In this document: positions 26,129 to 35,270 of the stretch, one piece after another | How the letters are laid out: every line of letters starts with the position of its first letter | How positions within the stretch are numbered: position 1 is the first letter of the stretch | NCBI GenBank assembly: GCA_046331705.1 | Contig: JAXLQJ010000028.1 | Location: 1 to 64,000 of the forward strand | Length of the DNA stretch: 64,000 nucleotides | Source of the DNA: JADJOY01 sp046331705 [NCBI: bacterium] | GTDB lineage: Bacteria > JADJOY01 | Direction of reading: 5' to 3' | Notes under the pieces: model-generated | What the model was told of the DNA's origin: nothing | The model's input: only the letters and a program-made list of their open reading frames with translations | Database searches by the model: none | Translations under genes and position numbers: made by a program

Positions 26129-27806
26129 GCCAGCGGTCGGCGTCGATCTCGAGGATCCCGAGCGCCGAGCCCACCCAGATCCGCGCGCCGTCGGGCGAGA
26201 GCGCCAGCGAGCCCGGCTTCTTCCCGACGCCCAGCCGCGCGATCACCTTGCCGCTTCCGTAGTCGGTCGCTTCGAGCACGCCCGTTCCCCAACCGAGCCC
26301 GTAGACGATCCGGCGCGCGGGATCGAACGCCAGGTTGCGACAGCCGGCGCGCGGCCCCTCCAGGGTGCGGCGAACCTCCCAGGTGGCGGCGTCGATCTCG
26401 TGGATCACGTCGCCATAGCCCTCGGGCACCAGCACGATGCCGAGGTTCGCGTCGAGGAGCATGTCGGTCGAGCCCATCGGCAAGATCAGGCTGCGCACCA
26501 CCGCGAGCCGTTCGCGATCGATGTCCGCGAGCGCGTAGTGGTCGCGCGCGTCGACGGGACCGAGGAGCGCCACCAGGCGATCACGACGCGCGTCGTGGAG
26601 CAGCTTGAGCCCGCCACCGTGCAAGCGCGTGACGCCCGCTTGGTGCAGATCGAGCGAGCGGCCGAGCGTCCAGGTGGCGCGCTGCCACTCGGTGATCACC
26701 GCGCGCTCGTAGGCGAGGATGTAGAACCGCTCGTGAGCAGCGTCGACCCAGAACGAGATCGCGTCGCCCACCGGCCCCTTGCCGAAGAGGTCGGCGCTGG
26801 ACGCGCGACGAAACGGCGCGGACGCGAAGAAGTTCACCTCGGCGCGCGGCGCGTCCACGCCCACCAACATGCCGGTCGTGGGATCGAGCTCGGTGGAGCG
26901 CATGCCGCCCTCGATCGTGAGCAGCTCGGCCGCGGCACCCGCCGCCAGCGGCAGCCGCATCACCCCCGAGGCCCAGCCGGAGGTGGGGCCGTACGAGAGA
27001 AAGAGCGCCTGGCCGACGGGGTCGTGGACCAGCTGGCGAGGGAAGAGCCGCTCGTAGGCCGAGCGCTCGTCGCTCGACGGGTAGAGCCGCCGCACGAAAT
27101 CGAGCTTCGCCAGCGTCTCGGGAGCACCGCGATGACCGGGATAAACACCGAGGAAGAAGAGCGTGATGAGCAAGAGTGGCGCGAACCCGGCAAGTGAACG
27201 GGCGAAGCCGCGCGGCGCATCCACCAGCGGCAGCAGTACCAGCCACGCCGCCATGAGCGGCACCGGCCCGAGATTGGGGACGTGCGCCAGGCTGATGCTG
27301 AGCGCGACGAAGTAGCCCACGGAGACCGCAAGGATCGCGAATGGCGTCTTACGGCGGGTGCGCGGCCACACGACCAGCGCCACCAGCGCCAGCACGATCG
27401 CCGCCACCAAGCCGACGAATACCGGATCGATGCGTACCAGGAATTCGAGGAGCTTCGGCAGTCGCGTCCAATCGAGCGGTAGCCAGCGGAACGAGCGCTC
27501 CTTGGTGGGCTCCATCTCGAAGGCGAGGCCCGGGATCACCCACCACGCCATCGTCGCAGCACCCACCGTGAGCACGCTGCTCAGAACGCGGCGCGGCCAA
27601 CGCTGTGCGCGATGACCGAACATCCACACCAGCTCGAGCAGCAACAGCAGCGACGCGATCGCGATCATGCGCGCCAGGAGCTCGCGCTCCGCGAATCCAC
27701 CGTCGAGGCCGACCAGGAGCGTCTGGATGCCGACGTAGCCCAGGATCGTGAACGCGATCGCGTCGAGCACCACGATGCCGAAAAAACGCCACGGGTGCTG
27801 GTTCAT
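26073..27806 (-). CDS. membrane-anchored beta-propeller protein (paralogue 5)
   Basis: 577 residues from the ATG at 27806, which overlaps the upstream stop (ATGA). About seven membrane helices (12-250) precede a propeller from about 265 to 560. Blade-like strands: ELDPTTGMLVGVD, FWVDAAHERFYILAYE, LAFDPARRIVYGLGWGTG and LALSPDGARIWVGSALGILEID at the closing blade. It lacks the paired Cys seen in other members. The tail after ID is Arg/Ala-rich. Last gene in the unit cytochrome > LVIVD propeller > propeller > propeller. Its last 56 bp overlap, tail to tail, the spermidine-synthase-like gene. Confidence 0.7.
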   Translation of the reverse strand: MNQHPWRFFGIVVLDAIAFTILGYVGIQTLLVGLDGGFAERELLARMIAIASLLLLLELVWMFGHRAQRWPRRVLSSVLTVGAATMAWWVIPGLAFEMEPTKERSFRWLPLDWTRLPKLLEFLVRIDPVFVGLVAAIVLALVALVVWPRTRRKTPFAILAVSVGYFVALSISLAHVPNLGPVPLMAAWLVLLPLVDAPRGFARSLAGFAPLLLITLFFLGVYPGHRGAPETLAKLDFVRRLYPSSDERSAYERLFPRQLVHDPVGQALFLSYGPTSGWASGVMRLPLAAGAAAELLTIEGGMRSTELDPTTGMLVGVDAPRAEVNFFASAPFRRASSADLFGKGPVGDAISFWVDAAHERFYILAYERAVITEWQRATWTLGRSLDLHQAGVTRLHGGGLKLLHDARRDRLVALLGPVDARDHYALADIDRERLAVVRSLILPMGSTDMLLDANLGIVLVPEGYGDVIHEIDAATWEVRRTLEGPRAGCRNLAFDPARRIVYGLGWGTGVLEATDYGSGKVIARLGVGKKPGSLALSPDGARIWVGSALGILEIDADRWLSGSRRDGAAPARTPARS

Positions 27807-29284
27807 GGCGCCGCCCCCAGCGACGGCTCGATCTCGTAGACGCCGCATCCGGAGGCGACCCAAACGTGTCCGGACTCGGGGTCCACGATGGCGTTCCGAG
27901 CCAGCCGGCCCACGTGCGCCGCGGGCGGCGATCGCCAATCGCCGGCGCCGAACCACGCGAGCAAGGCACCGGAGGTGAACGAGAGCGTGTACCAGCGCTG
28001 ATCCACGGGGTTCACCAGCACCAGCTGCGGCATCGCGTGGAACGTCATCGCCGGAACGTGCGTGCCGCTCTTCAGATTCACGCGTTCCAGTTGCCAGCGC
28101 ACCGGCGAGAGCAGGTACGCGAGCTCACGCTCGGGATCGACGACGGCCGAGGCGGCGAGCCAAAACGGCAGCTTCCGCTCGCGAAAGGCGAGCGAGTCGA
28201 GGTCGAGGGAGATGAGCGTGCCCTCGAGCGCCGGAACCCACAGCATGCGCCCGCCATCGGTGAAGCTGGGAATGCCAACGCGCCGACCCACCGCGATCGT
28301 CTGGCCGTCTTGCTCGCTCTCGGCGCTGAAACGAGCGAGCGAGTGGAAGTCGCCGGCATCGAGCACCTCGATCACCACGTCGTGATAGAGCGCGTCACCC
28401 TCCGCCGGCCAGAAGAGCACGAAGAGCTTGCCGTCGCGGTGCACGATGCCGTGCGCCTCGCCACCGAGGCGCACCAACCTCCGGAACGCGAGCCCCGCGG
28501 AGATGTCGAGCTCCGCGAGGCAATAGACGCCGTTTCCCGAGGTGAGCGCGAAGAGACGGCGGCCCGCGGAGTCGAGCGCCAGCCGATCCGGGTAGAGCGT
28601 GCACGTCTCGTTCGCCGGCAAGGCCACGTTCGTCACGCTGCCGTCGCGCGCGATTGCCGTGAGCTGTCCGCCCAGCGCCGTGGTCCAGAAAGCACTCTGG
28701 TGCGAGACGAAGATGCGCCCATCGAGTGGATCCCGCGCCACGTCGTACGGGTTGCTGAAGCGCAGCCCGGGCGAGGCGTCGATCTGGCTTCGCGACAGCA
28801 CCACGTGCGTGCGCGGGTTCGTGCCCTCACCCGGGCAACGCGACGCGAGCGGCGGCACGCGAATGCCCATCACCACGGCGAACGCGATCCACGCGAATCC
28901 CATCAACGACGGCAGCAACGCGAAGCGCCGCGCGCGCACCATTCGCAAGAGCGCCACCGCCACCATGCACGCAGCAGCCGCCGCCACACCCACGCGTGTG
29001 TAGGCGTAGAACCAGATCCAGTAGAAGAGCGTGGGCAGGATCAGCGCGAGCTTCGCGAGCGCGCCGAGCACACGGAGCCACCAGCGACCACGAACGCGCG
29101 CGACGAAGCCTCGGACCTCGGGGATCCGCTCGAGGCGCACGGACACCAGCGCCAGCACGGCGAACACGGCCAACGCCAGCAGCGCGCGGTGCGGCCCGTA
29201 GATCTCGATCGGAAAGCGAATGATCTCCTGCGGCAGCACCCAGAAGACCAAGAGCGCGAAACGCCGGAGCGTAGTCACGAGCAT
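27803..29284 (-). CDS. membrane-anchored beta-propeller protein (paralogue 6)
   Basis: 493 residues. Start ATG at 29284 overlaps the upstream stop by 10 bp; a GTG at 29278 giving a 4-bp overlap is equally possible. About four membrane helices within 10-145, then SRCPGEG with the juxtamembrane Cys, then a propeller. Strands include YDVARDPLDGRIFVSHQ, LALDSAGRRLFALTSGNG, VVDPERELAYLLSP and the closing VDPESGHVWVASGCGVYEIEPS with Cys. Longer upstream reading is an Arg-rich shadow. Its stop overlaps the next propeller start. It lies between an LVIVD-repeat propeller and another paralogue, so three propeller genes accompany one cytochrome in this unit. Confidence 0.72.
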   Translation of the reverse strand: MLVTTLRRFALLVFWVLPQEIIRFPIEIYGPHRALLALAVFAVLALVSVRLERIPEVRGFVARVRGRWWLRVLGALAKLALILPTLFYWIWFYAYTRVGVAAAAACMVAVALLRMVRARRFALLPSLMGFAWIAFAVVMGIRVPPLASRCPGEGTNPRTHVVLSRSQIDASPGLRFSNPYDVARDPLDGRIFVSHQSAFWTTALGGQLTAIARDGSVTNVALPANETCTLYPDRLALDSAGRRLFALTSGNGVYCLAELDISAGLAFRRLVRLGGEAHGIVHRDGKLFVLFWPAEGDALYHDVVIEVLDAGDFHSLARFSAESEQDGQTIAVGRRVGIPSFTDGGRMLWVPALEGTLISLDLDSLAFRERKLPFWLAASAVVDPERELAYLLSPVRWQLERVNLKSGTHVPAMTFHAMPQLVLVNPVDQRWYTLSFTSGALLAWFGAGDWRSPPAAHVGRLARNAIVDPESGHVWVASGCGVYEIEPSLGAAP

Positions 29285-31245
29285 CCCGGCGCTCCCGGCG
29301 AAGGATCGATGCGTCGCAGGGGCTCGCTGCCTGGCGCGATCCACACCTGACCGTCGCGCGCCGCCACGGCCATGAGCGGCGCATCCGTGGCGCAACGCGT
29401 GAGCACGCGTTTGGGCTGGCGATCGACCAGCTCGATCACCCACAGCCCGCGCTCGTGAGCGGCGACGTAGAGCTTGTCGCCATCGACGGCGAGGCCGACG
29501 GGATACGTGATGCCGAGACGCATGCGACGACCGAGGCGCTCGGGCTCGTCGGGATTCGACACGTCGAGCGCGGTCACGGCACCGAGATCGGCGACGTAGA
29601 GCGTGTGGCCTTGGGCCGCGAACGCGAGCGGTTCGTCGACGGTATCGGGGATCTGACCCAGATCGCGCCAGCTCGGTTCGCCCTGCGCATCGAAGCGCAC
29701 GAAGCCGAGGCCGTGGTGGAGCGCCGCCACCCACACCGCGTCACCGGCGCGAATCGCGCGCCACGCGTAGCCGGGCCGATTGAAGAGATGCGTGCGCGCG
29801 AGGCGGCCCGACTCGTCGCGTCGCAACACCGACACCGGGCCTTCGCCCCCCACGGTGATGATCCGCTCGCCGAGCATCTCGGTGCGGCGCACGTGCTGCT
29901 CGATCTCGAAGGTCTGCACGAGCCGCGGCGCCGCGGGATCGGACACATCCCACTCGGTGAGGCCGCCCGTGACTTCGGAAACGAAGGCGCGACCGTCGCG
30001 CACCATCACGTGCTGGGCGGTGCCACGGGTGGGGATGTTCGAGAGCTTTGAGGGCGTGCCGTCCGCGGCGAGGGCGTAGAGATCGACACCGCCGCTCCCC
30101 TTGGCGACGGCCGCGTGACCGGGAAAGAGCTCGATGAAGTGCGAGAAGCCTCGTGGCGAGAATTCGCCCAGGAGACGCGCGCTCGCGGGGTTCACGACGT
30201 CGTAGACCGCGAAGCCACGAGCGCCGCGGGTCACGACCATCCGCCCCTTCTCACACGACACGTGCACCGGCGTGCCCGCGACGTCGATGCGACTCACGAG
30301 CTTGGGCGCATCGGGATCGAGGAGATCCACGACGAAGACGCCACTGGCGTAGTCGGCGACACACAACCGGCTCAGGGCCGGATCCACGCTCACCCCGCGG
30401 ATGTGAACCCCGGCGGGGAGCGGCACGAGGTTCGGCGGAACCGGCCCGCCATCGGTGCGCGCGATACCGAGCCCGAGATTCCCCATGCCGAAGTAGACGT
30501 ACGGGCGATTCACCGCGACGTCGAAGGGCGGCGGCTCGGGCAATCCCGCCGCACCTGGCGGAACCTCGGCGATGCGCCGGTTGGTGAGTGCCGCACCGCT
30601 CGCGAGATCGATCTGGATCACACCGTAGCCACCCACGCTCACCCAACCGGACTCACCATCGATGGCCGCGCCTTGCCCCACACCGGGCGTGACCTGGCTG
30701 CCGACGAGCTTGGGATGGGCTGGATCACTCACGTCGGCGACGAAGAAACCGCCAGCCCGCGCCGCCACCAGCGCGCGATCGCCGTAGACGGCCATGTCGT
30801 AGCCGTAGATCAGGTGATCGGGCTCGCTCTTCGGCGACAGGTAGCGGCGCACCTTGGGCCGCATCCGGTCCGAGAGATCGAGGACTCCCATGCCCTTGTC
30901 GCCGGCGGTGGTGAAGCCCCAACCCGGACGCACGATCAGGCGGTGCAGGAACTGGGCGAGCACCGTCGAGTACACGGGGCGGTACGTGGCCGTTCGATCC
31001 AGCACGAACACCGACAGCGTCGTGCCCTGAAACGCCATCGCATGCGTCGGGTCGACGACGACGGCGTCCGTGGTGATCTCGTCCCACGGCTCGCGCACCA
31101 CGTCGTGGAAGCGCAGGTGGCGCCACACGTTAGGCCCGAGGTCCGCGAGCGTGGCGATCACGAAGGCCAGCACCACGACGCCGACCCCCTGCGCGATCCG
31201 GCGCAGCCCACGTCGCAGGCGCGAGTGCCGCGCGGCGGCGGTCAC
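29275..31245 (-). CDS. LVIVD-repeat beta-propeller protein with N-terminal membrane anchor
   Basis: 656 residues from a GTG at 31245 that overlaps the cytochrome stop (GTGA). A single membrane helix (about 18-37, GVGVVVLAFVIATLADLG) is followed by a long propeller built of LVIVD-type repeats: DVSDPAHPKLVGS, DLLDPDAPKLVSRI, DVVNPASARLLGEF, DVSDPAAPRLVQTF and DVSNPDEPERLGRR. This family is distinct from the multi-pass propeller proteins beside it. LVIVD proteins are exported and of unknown biochemical function, so this reads as a third propeller type serving the same complex. Closest neighbours are a multihaem cytochrome upstream and two membrane propellers downstream, all overlapping. Confidence 0.75.
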   Translation of the reverse strand: MTAAARHSRLRRGLRRIAQGVGVVVLAFVIATLADLGPNVWRHLRFHDVVREPWDEITTDAVVVDPTHAMAFQGTTLSVFVLDRTATYRPVYSTVLAQFLHRLIVRPGWGFTTAGDKGMGVLDLSDRMRPKVRRYLSPKSEPDHLIYGYDMAVYGDRALVAARAGGFFVADVSDPAHPKLVGSQVTPGVGQGAAIDGESGWVSVGGYGVIQIDLASGAALTNRRIAEVPPGAAGLPEPPPFDVAVNRPYVYFGMGNLGLGIARTDGGPVPPNLVPLPAGVHIRGVSVDPALSRLCVADYASGVFVVDLLDPDAPKLVSRIDVAGTPVHVSCEKGRMVVTRGARGFAVYDVVNPASARLLGEFSPRGFSHFIELFPGHAAVAKGSGGVDLYALAADGTPSKLSNIPTRGTAQHVMVRDGRAFVSEVTGGLTEWDVSDPAAPRLVQTFEIEQHVRRTEMLGERIITVGGEGPVSVLRRDESGRLARTHLFNRPGYAWRAIRAGDAVWVAALHHGLGFVRFDAQGEPSWRDLGQIPDTVDEPLAFAAQGHTLYVADLGAVTALDVSNPDEPERLGRRMRLGITYPVGLAVDGDKLYVAAHERGLWVIELVDRQPKRVLTRCATDAPLMAVAARDGQVWIAPGSEPLRRIDPSPGAPGCS

Positions 31246-33245
31246 GTCGGGCCCCCGGCTTCCGCCCGCGCCAGCTCCTCGATGGGCAGCGGCACGGCGG
31301 CGGCGCCGAGGACCTCGCGGGCGAGCCACGGCGCCAGCGCGCGATGCCGCCAGCGCGCCTCGACGCGAAACGGCGGCCGCGCATCGGCCGGAACCGCGAA
31401 CGCGAATCGTTCCTCGTGGATCATTCCCGGCTGGATGCGCGGACCCGGAACCGCCGCCGGCGCGCCGCTCGCCAACCACACGTCGACCGGATCGCCAGGC
31501 CGCGGTCGCGGCACGCCGAGACGCCGCGTCTCGACGTCGAGCTCGTCGCGCTCACCCGCGCTGCCGCTCGCGAGGATCGTGCGCCCAGCGCCGTCGTTGA
31601 CGGTCAGCGCGAGCCAGGTCTCCGCCGACGTCGCGACGAGCGCCGGCAGCGCGTGGCCCAGCCGCCGCGAGCCGGTGCGGACCGCGATCTCGGCATTCGC
31701 GCCGGGCCTGAGCCGCTCGACGCCATCGATCGTGACATCGAGCAGCGGCAAGCCTCGGTAGTGGCGCTGATAGGCGCGCACCTGGGGATCGCGCATCACC
31801 CGAAGATACGTGAGGAGGCTCGGGCGAACCTCGAGCGTCCCGTCGAGCCAGCCACGCGCCGCCTCGGCCGCCCGCGCGAGGTCCGGATCGCCGGCGCTCG
31901 GATCGGGCACCAGCCGCGGCAACGACGTGCTGCGCCCCAGCGTGTGGTGATCCCACGGCGGATGCGCCCAATCCAGCTCGAACATGTGCATATGGCATTC
32001 GCGACAACCGATGCCTTCCGCGGCGAGTCCGCTCGCCTGCCACGTGGCATAGGTGTCGAGGCCGTGCGCGCCCGCCGCGCCCTCCTGATGGCACGGCGCG
32101 CAGAGCTCGGCCTGCTTGCGGGGGGGGCGCATGTAGTTGGCGCGATGTGGCTTCACCCAGCGATAGACGAGATCGATCTCCAGCGGGTGCGTGAGCGCGC
32201 CGCTGCCCGCGAGATCCGGCAGGTAGACCTCGGGCTCGCGAAGCGTGAAGCGCCCATCGCCGAGCGGCGTGGGCGCCGAGTCGAGCGCATGGCACGCCAC
32301 GCACGAAACGCCCTCGTCGCTCAGCCGGACGCTCACGGCGGCGTCGCCGGCGCCACGCTCACCGAGCACCGCTCGCACGGGATCGTGGCAGCGCCCGCAG
32401 CTCGCCGCCGCTCCCGCGCCGGCGCGCGCCGTCAGTCGCGCGACGGCGTACGTGTACGGTCGATTCGTGGCGGAGTAACGGTGCGCCGACACCGCCCATT
32501 CCTGGTAGCTCTCGAGGTGGCACTCGGGCAGACCGCATCCCGCCGAAGGGATCGTGAGCGAGGTGCGCGGCGAGGCATCGGGCGCGGCGCTCGGCGTGGG
32601 GGCGAGCGCTCGCGCCGCCAGCAAGCGGCCGCCGAGCGCCGTGAGCCCGACGGGGACCCCGATCGCCAGCGCGAGCAGATACGCGAACCCCGGCCGGCGC
32701 GCGAGCCACGCGCCCCAGCGGCGCGCCGTCGCGGCGCACACCAGCGCCAGCAGCAGCGCCGAGGCGAGATGGACGTGGTTGAGGATGTTGGTGATCGTGC
32801 CCAGCGACTTGAAGACGCCCAGGTAAAACCCGCTCGCCAGCGCCATCAGCGCCGCGGGCCAGCCGATCGCCACCGCCGTCGCGACCCAGCGCGGCGACCG
32901 CCGCGACTGGCGAGCACGAAAGAAGAGCGCCAGCGGCACCAACAGCGAGAGCCACGCGGCGACCGCGCTCTCCATCGGCACGTAGCCGGCGCTGAAGATC
33001 AGGAACGGCACGGTCGCGAGCGCGAGCGCCAACGCGAGCACCACGAAGCCCGCGTGGGTCCAGCCGATGCCCCCCACGACCGTGACGAGCAGGAAGAGCA
33101 CCAGCGCCACGATCCCCGCGCGAACGTGAACGTGGAGAGCGCCCAAGAGCGCCAGATCCAGCGCGCCTCGCGCAGCCATGCCGACACCGGTGACGAGCAA
33201 TGCCGCCGCCAGCCCGGCCACCGCGGTGCCCAACCCAGCAGCCAC
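31242..33245 (-). CDS. multihaem membrane cytochrome c with C-terminal beta-sandwich
   Basis: 667 residues from a GTG at 33245. A TTG at 33338 (31 residues longer, Arg-rich) and an ATG at 33179 are alternatives; none has a good ribosome site. About seven membrane helices lie within the first 210 residues. Haem region: CGLPECH (CX4CH, about 237-243), then CGRCH, CVACH, CAPCH and CRECH. The YQEWAVSAHRYSATN segment after the first site matches the other members. The C-terminal beta-sandwich has HALPAL in place of the HxFP motif and a WLALTV strand. First gene of a four-gene overlapping unit with three propeller proteins. Confidence 0.78.
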   Translation of the reverse strand: MAAGLGTAVAGLAAALLVTGVGMAARGALDLALLGALHVHVRAGIVALVLFLLVTVVGGIGWTHAGFVVLALALALATVPFLIFSAGYVPMESAVAAWLSLLVPLALFFRARQSRRSPRWVATAVAIGWPAALMALASGFYLGVFKSLGTITNILNHVHLASALLLALVCAATARRWGAWLARRPGFAYLLALAIGVPVGLTALGGRLLAARALAPTPSAAPDASPRTSLTIPSAGCGLPECHLESYQEWAVSAHRYSATNRPYTYAVARLTARAGAGAAASCGRCHDPVRAVLGERGAGDAAVSVRLSDEGVSCVACHALDSAPTPLGDGRFTLREPEVYLPDLAGSGALTHPLEIDLVYRWVKPHRANYMRPPRKQAELCAPCHQEGAAGAHGLDTYATWQASGLAAEGIGCRECHMHMFELDWAHPPWDHHTLGRSTSLPRLVPDPSAGDPDLARAAEAARGWLDGTLEVRPSLLTYLRVMRDPQVRAYQRHYRGLPLLDVTIDGVERLRPGANAEIAVRTGSRRLGHALPALVATSAETWLALTVNDGAGRTILASGSAGERDELDVETRRLGVPRPRPGDPVDVWLASGAPAAVPGPRIQPGMIHEERFAFAVPADARPPFRVEARWRHRALAPWLAREVLGAAAVPLPIEELARAEAGGPT

Positions 33246-33817
33246 GGCTCGGGGCCGCTTCGGTGCGCCGACGCTCAACGCCCGCTCGGCTGCCGACGCG
33301 ACACGACGCCCCCCGCGTGCTTCACCAGCACCACGCAAGCCGGCGCGGACGCCGCGGTGATCGCGATCAGAGAAGGGACGAACCCAAGCACGCGCGGCCG
33401 ATCGTCTCGCGAAACCGGAACGGGCCGCCCATTCTGTGAACCACGCCGCGCTCAGTCAACGCACGCGGCGAGCGAGCCCAGCACCGTCGGCGTCGAGCTG
33501 GTCGACGTTTGCGATCACCGGGCGGTCGTCGCAGACCCGCGGAAGCCCATCTGCCCGGCTTGCTCCGCCTCGTTCGACGGCTGGGTATGCGGATACTCGC
33601 TCTCGCGATCGCACTCGGCCCCGTCGCGTCGACCCCGCGCGTCGACCCCATGCGCGAACGGGCGGGGGCTGCTAGACTCGACGGCGCGTTCGGTGCCCGC
33701 GTCCGGCATCGCCTCCCCCCTTCGACTGGACGAGCGTTGACTGCACCCGCCGTGCGCACGACGCACGGTACCCGGGTCGGATCGAATGACCCGAGTCGCC
33801 TGAGCCGAGCCCTGGGG
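33246..33817. other. non-coding divergent region between cytochrome unit and B12-radical SAM unit
   Basis: About 570 bp with no convincing gene: reading frames here are Arg-rich and lack ribosome sites. The left 90 bp could be 5' coding sequence if the cytochrome starts at TTG 33338. A 12-bp direct repeat CGCGTCGACCCC occurs at 33625-33636 and 33638-33649. A -10-like TAGACT follows at 33673-33678, without a clear -35, on the strand of the radical SAM gene. TTGACT at 33737-33742 has no matching -10. Confidence 0.4.
33625..33649 (+). promoter_or_regulatory. tandem 12-bp direct repeat, possible operator
   Basis: CGCGTCGACCCC twice with a 13-bp period, ending 23 bp before a TAGACT hexamer and about 170 bp upstream of the B12-radical SAM start. 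The placement suits an activator site overlapping a missing -35 box. Pattern only. Confidence 0.3.
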
Positions 33818-35260
33818 ATGCGCGTACTGCTGGTCAATCTCGCCGCCGGCGACACCGACTTCATCGACAAAGGTCGGGTCTGGCGCAGCATCTACCGGCG
33901 GCCCTATCTCGGTCTCCAGTACCTCTCGGCGTACCTGAAGCAGCACGGCCACCGCGTCGATCTCGTCGACTGTCAGGTCGAGCCGCTGGGAGCGAGCGCG
34001 CTCGCGGAGCGCGCGCGGCGCGGCGGCTATGGGCTGGTGGGCTTCTTCGCGATCTACGTGAATCGCGAGCAACTCCTCGCGTGCGTCGGCGAGATCCGCG
34101 ATCGCGTGGGCGTTCCCGTGGTGGTCGGCGGCCCGGACTGCTTCAACGACGAGGCATACCTGCGCGCCGGCGTCGACTACGTGGTGCGCGGCGAAGGCGA
34201 GGTCACGCTCCTCGAGCTGGTCGAGCGCATCGACGCCGGCAAACCGGTGGACGACGTGCTCGGCCTCTCGCGGCTCGAGCGTGGCGAGCTGCTCCGCCAT
34301 CCCGACCGCCCGTTCATCGCCGACGTGGATTCACTGCCGTTTCCCGATCGTTCGCACTATCCGATCCACGTGTGGCACGACTACATGGACTTCAACATGC
34401 GGAAGCCCTTCGCGACGCTGATCACGTCGCGCGGTTGTCCGTATGGGTGTGAGTTCTGCGACTCGCCGAGCCTCTGGCAACGCAAGGTTCGACAGCGCTC
34501 GCCGGCGAACGTGCTCGCGGAGGTCGACGAGCTGGTACGCGAGCACGGCGTCCGCTACCTGCTCTTCTCGGACGACATCTTCGGCATCTCGTTCGAGTGG
34601 CAGAAGGAGTTCTGCGAGGCGCTCGCGGCGCGCCGCTACGATCTCGGCTACTTCTGCCTGATCCACCCGCTCGTCTACGGCCAGCACACCGAGGAGCGCA
34701 TGGAGCTGCTGGCGCGTTCGGGCTGCAGGACCTTCCACATCGGCGTGCAATCGGCGAGCGAGAACGTGCTGCGCTCGAGCGGCCGCTTCCCGGGCGAGCT
34801 TCGCCACCACCGCCCCATCGTCGAGCTGGCGCGGCGCCACGGCATCCTCTCGTTCACCACGTTCATCCATGGGCTGCCGGGCGATACCCGCGAGGGTTTC
34901 GCCGAGTCGCGTGCCTTCGTGAAGAAGATGTCGCCGGATTACGCGCTCTTCCTGCCGCTCAAGGTGTTCGCGGGGTCGACGCTCGAGGGCAAGCTCACGC
35001 GTGGGGAGCGCGAGCTGCCCGGCTTCACCTGGGAGGAGCTGGTACGCGAGTGCCGGCGCTCGGAGCTCGAGTTCTATCGCCACCCCGGTCGCTCGCTTCG
35101 GCTCTTCGCGTACGTGCTGCGGCACAATCCGGCGTGGCTGGTCACGCGCGGCTGGTACGCCGTGTACATGATCGTGCGCACGCTGTGGATCGGGCTCTTG
35201 CCCGCGGCCCGCCCCCACGATCGCGATTCCGCGACCCTTCCCGCGCTCAGCTCCGCTTGA
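33818..35260 (+). CDS. B12-binding-domain radical SAM protein
   Basis: 480 residues from the ATG at 33818; the frame is open upstream, but that part has no conserved sequence. An N-terminal cobalamin-binding-like Rossmann domain (about 1-150: MRVLLVNLA, GLQYLSAYLKQHGHRVDLVD, VVVGGPDC, RGEGE) is followed by a radical SAM core with C207-PYG-C211-EF-C214. Later motifs: FSDDIFG, GVQSASENVLRSSGR and FIHGLPGDT, typical of class-B methylthio/methyltransferase-like radical SAM enzymes. The DxHxxG base-off motif is absent, which is common in this class. The C-terminus is amphipathic (WYAVYMIVRTLWIGLLP), possibly membrane-binding. It begins a + strand unit with a propeller, a dihaem and a multihaem cytochrome. 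Modification of a lipid or isoprenoid is a guess. Confidence 0.83.
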   Translation: MRVLLVNLAAGDTDFIDKGRVWRSIYRRPYLGLQYLSAYLKQHGHRVDLVDCQVEPLGASALAERARRGGYGLVGFFAIYVNREQLLACVGEIRDRVGVPVVVGGPDCFNDEAYLRAGVDYVVRGEGEVTLLELVERIDAGKPVDDVLGLSRLERGELLRHPDRPFIADVDSLPFPDRSHYPIHVWHDYMDFNMRKPFATLITSRGCPYGCEFCDSPSLWQRKVRQRSPANVLAEVDELVREHGVRYLLFSDDIFGISFEWQKEFCEALAARRYDLGYFCLIHPLVYGQHTEERMELLARSGCRTFHIGVQSASENVLRSSGRFPGELRHHRPIVELARRHGILSFTTFIHGLPGDTREGFAESRAFVKKMSPDYALFLPLKVFAGSTLEGKLTRGERELPGFTWEELVRECRRSELEFYRHPGRSLRLFAYVLRHNPAWLVTRGWYAVYMIVRTLWIGLLPAARPHDRDSATLPALSSA

Positions 35261-35270
35261 CCGACCTCGC

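Noticed and set aside
33367-33891. Possible small gene in the gap before the B12-radical SAM gene
   Set aside because: No ribosome site and Arg/Pro/Ser-rich; overlaps the radical SAM start on the other strand.
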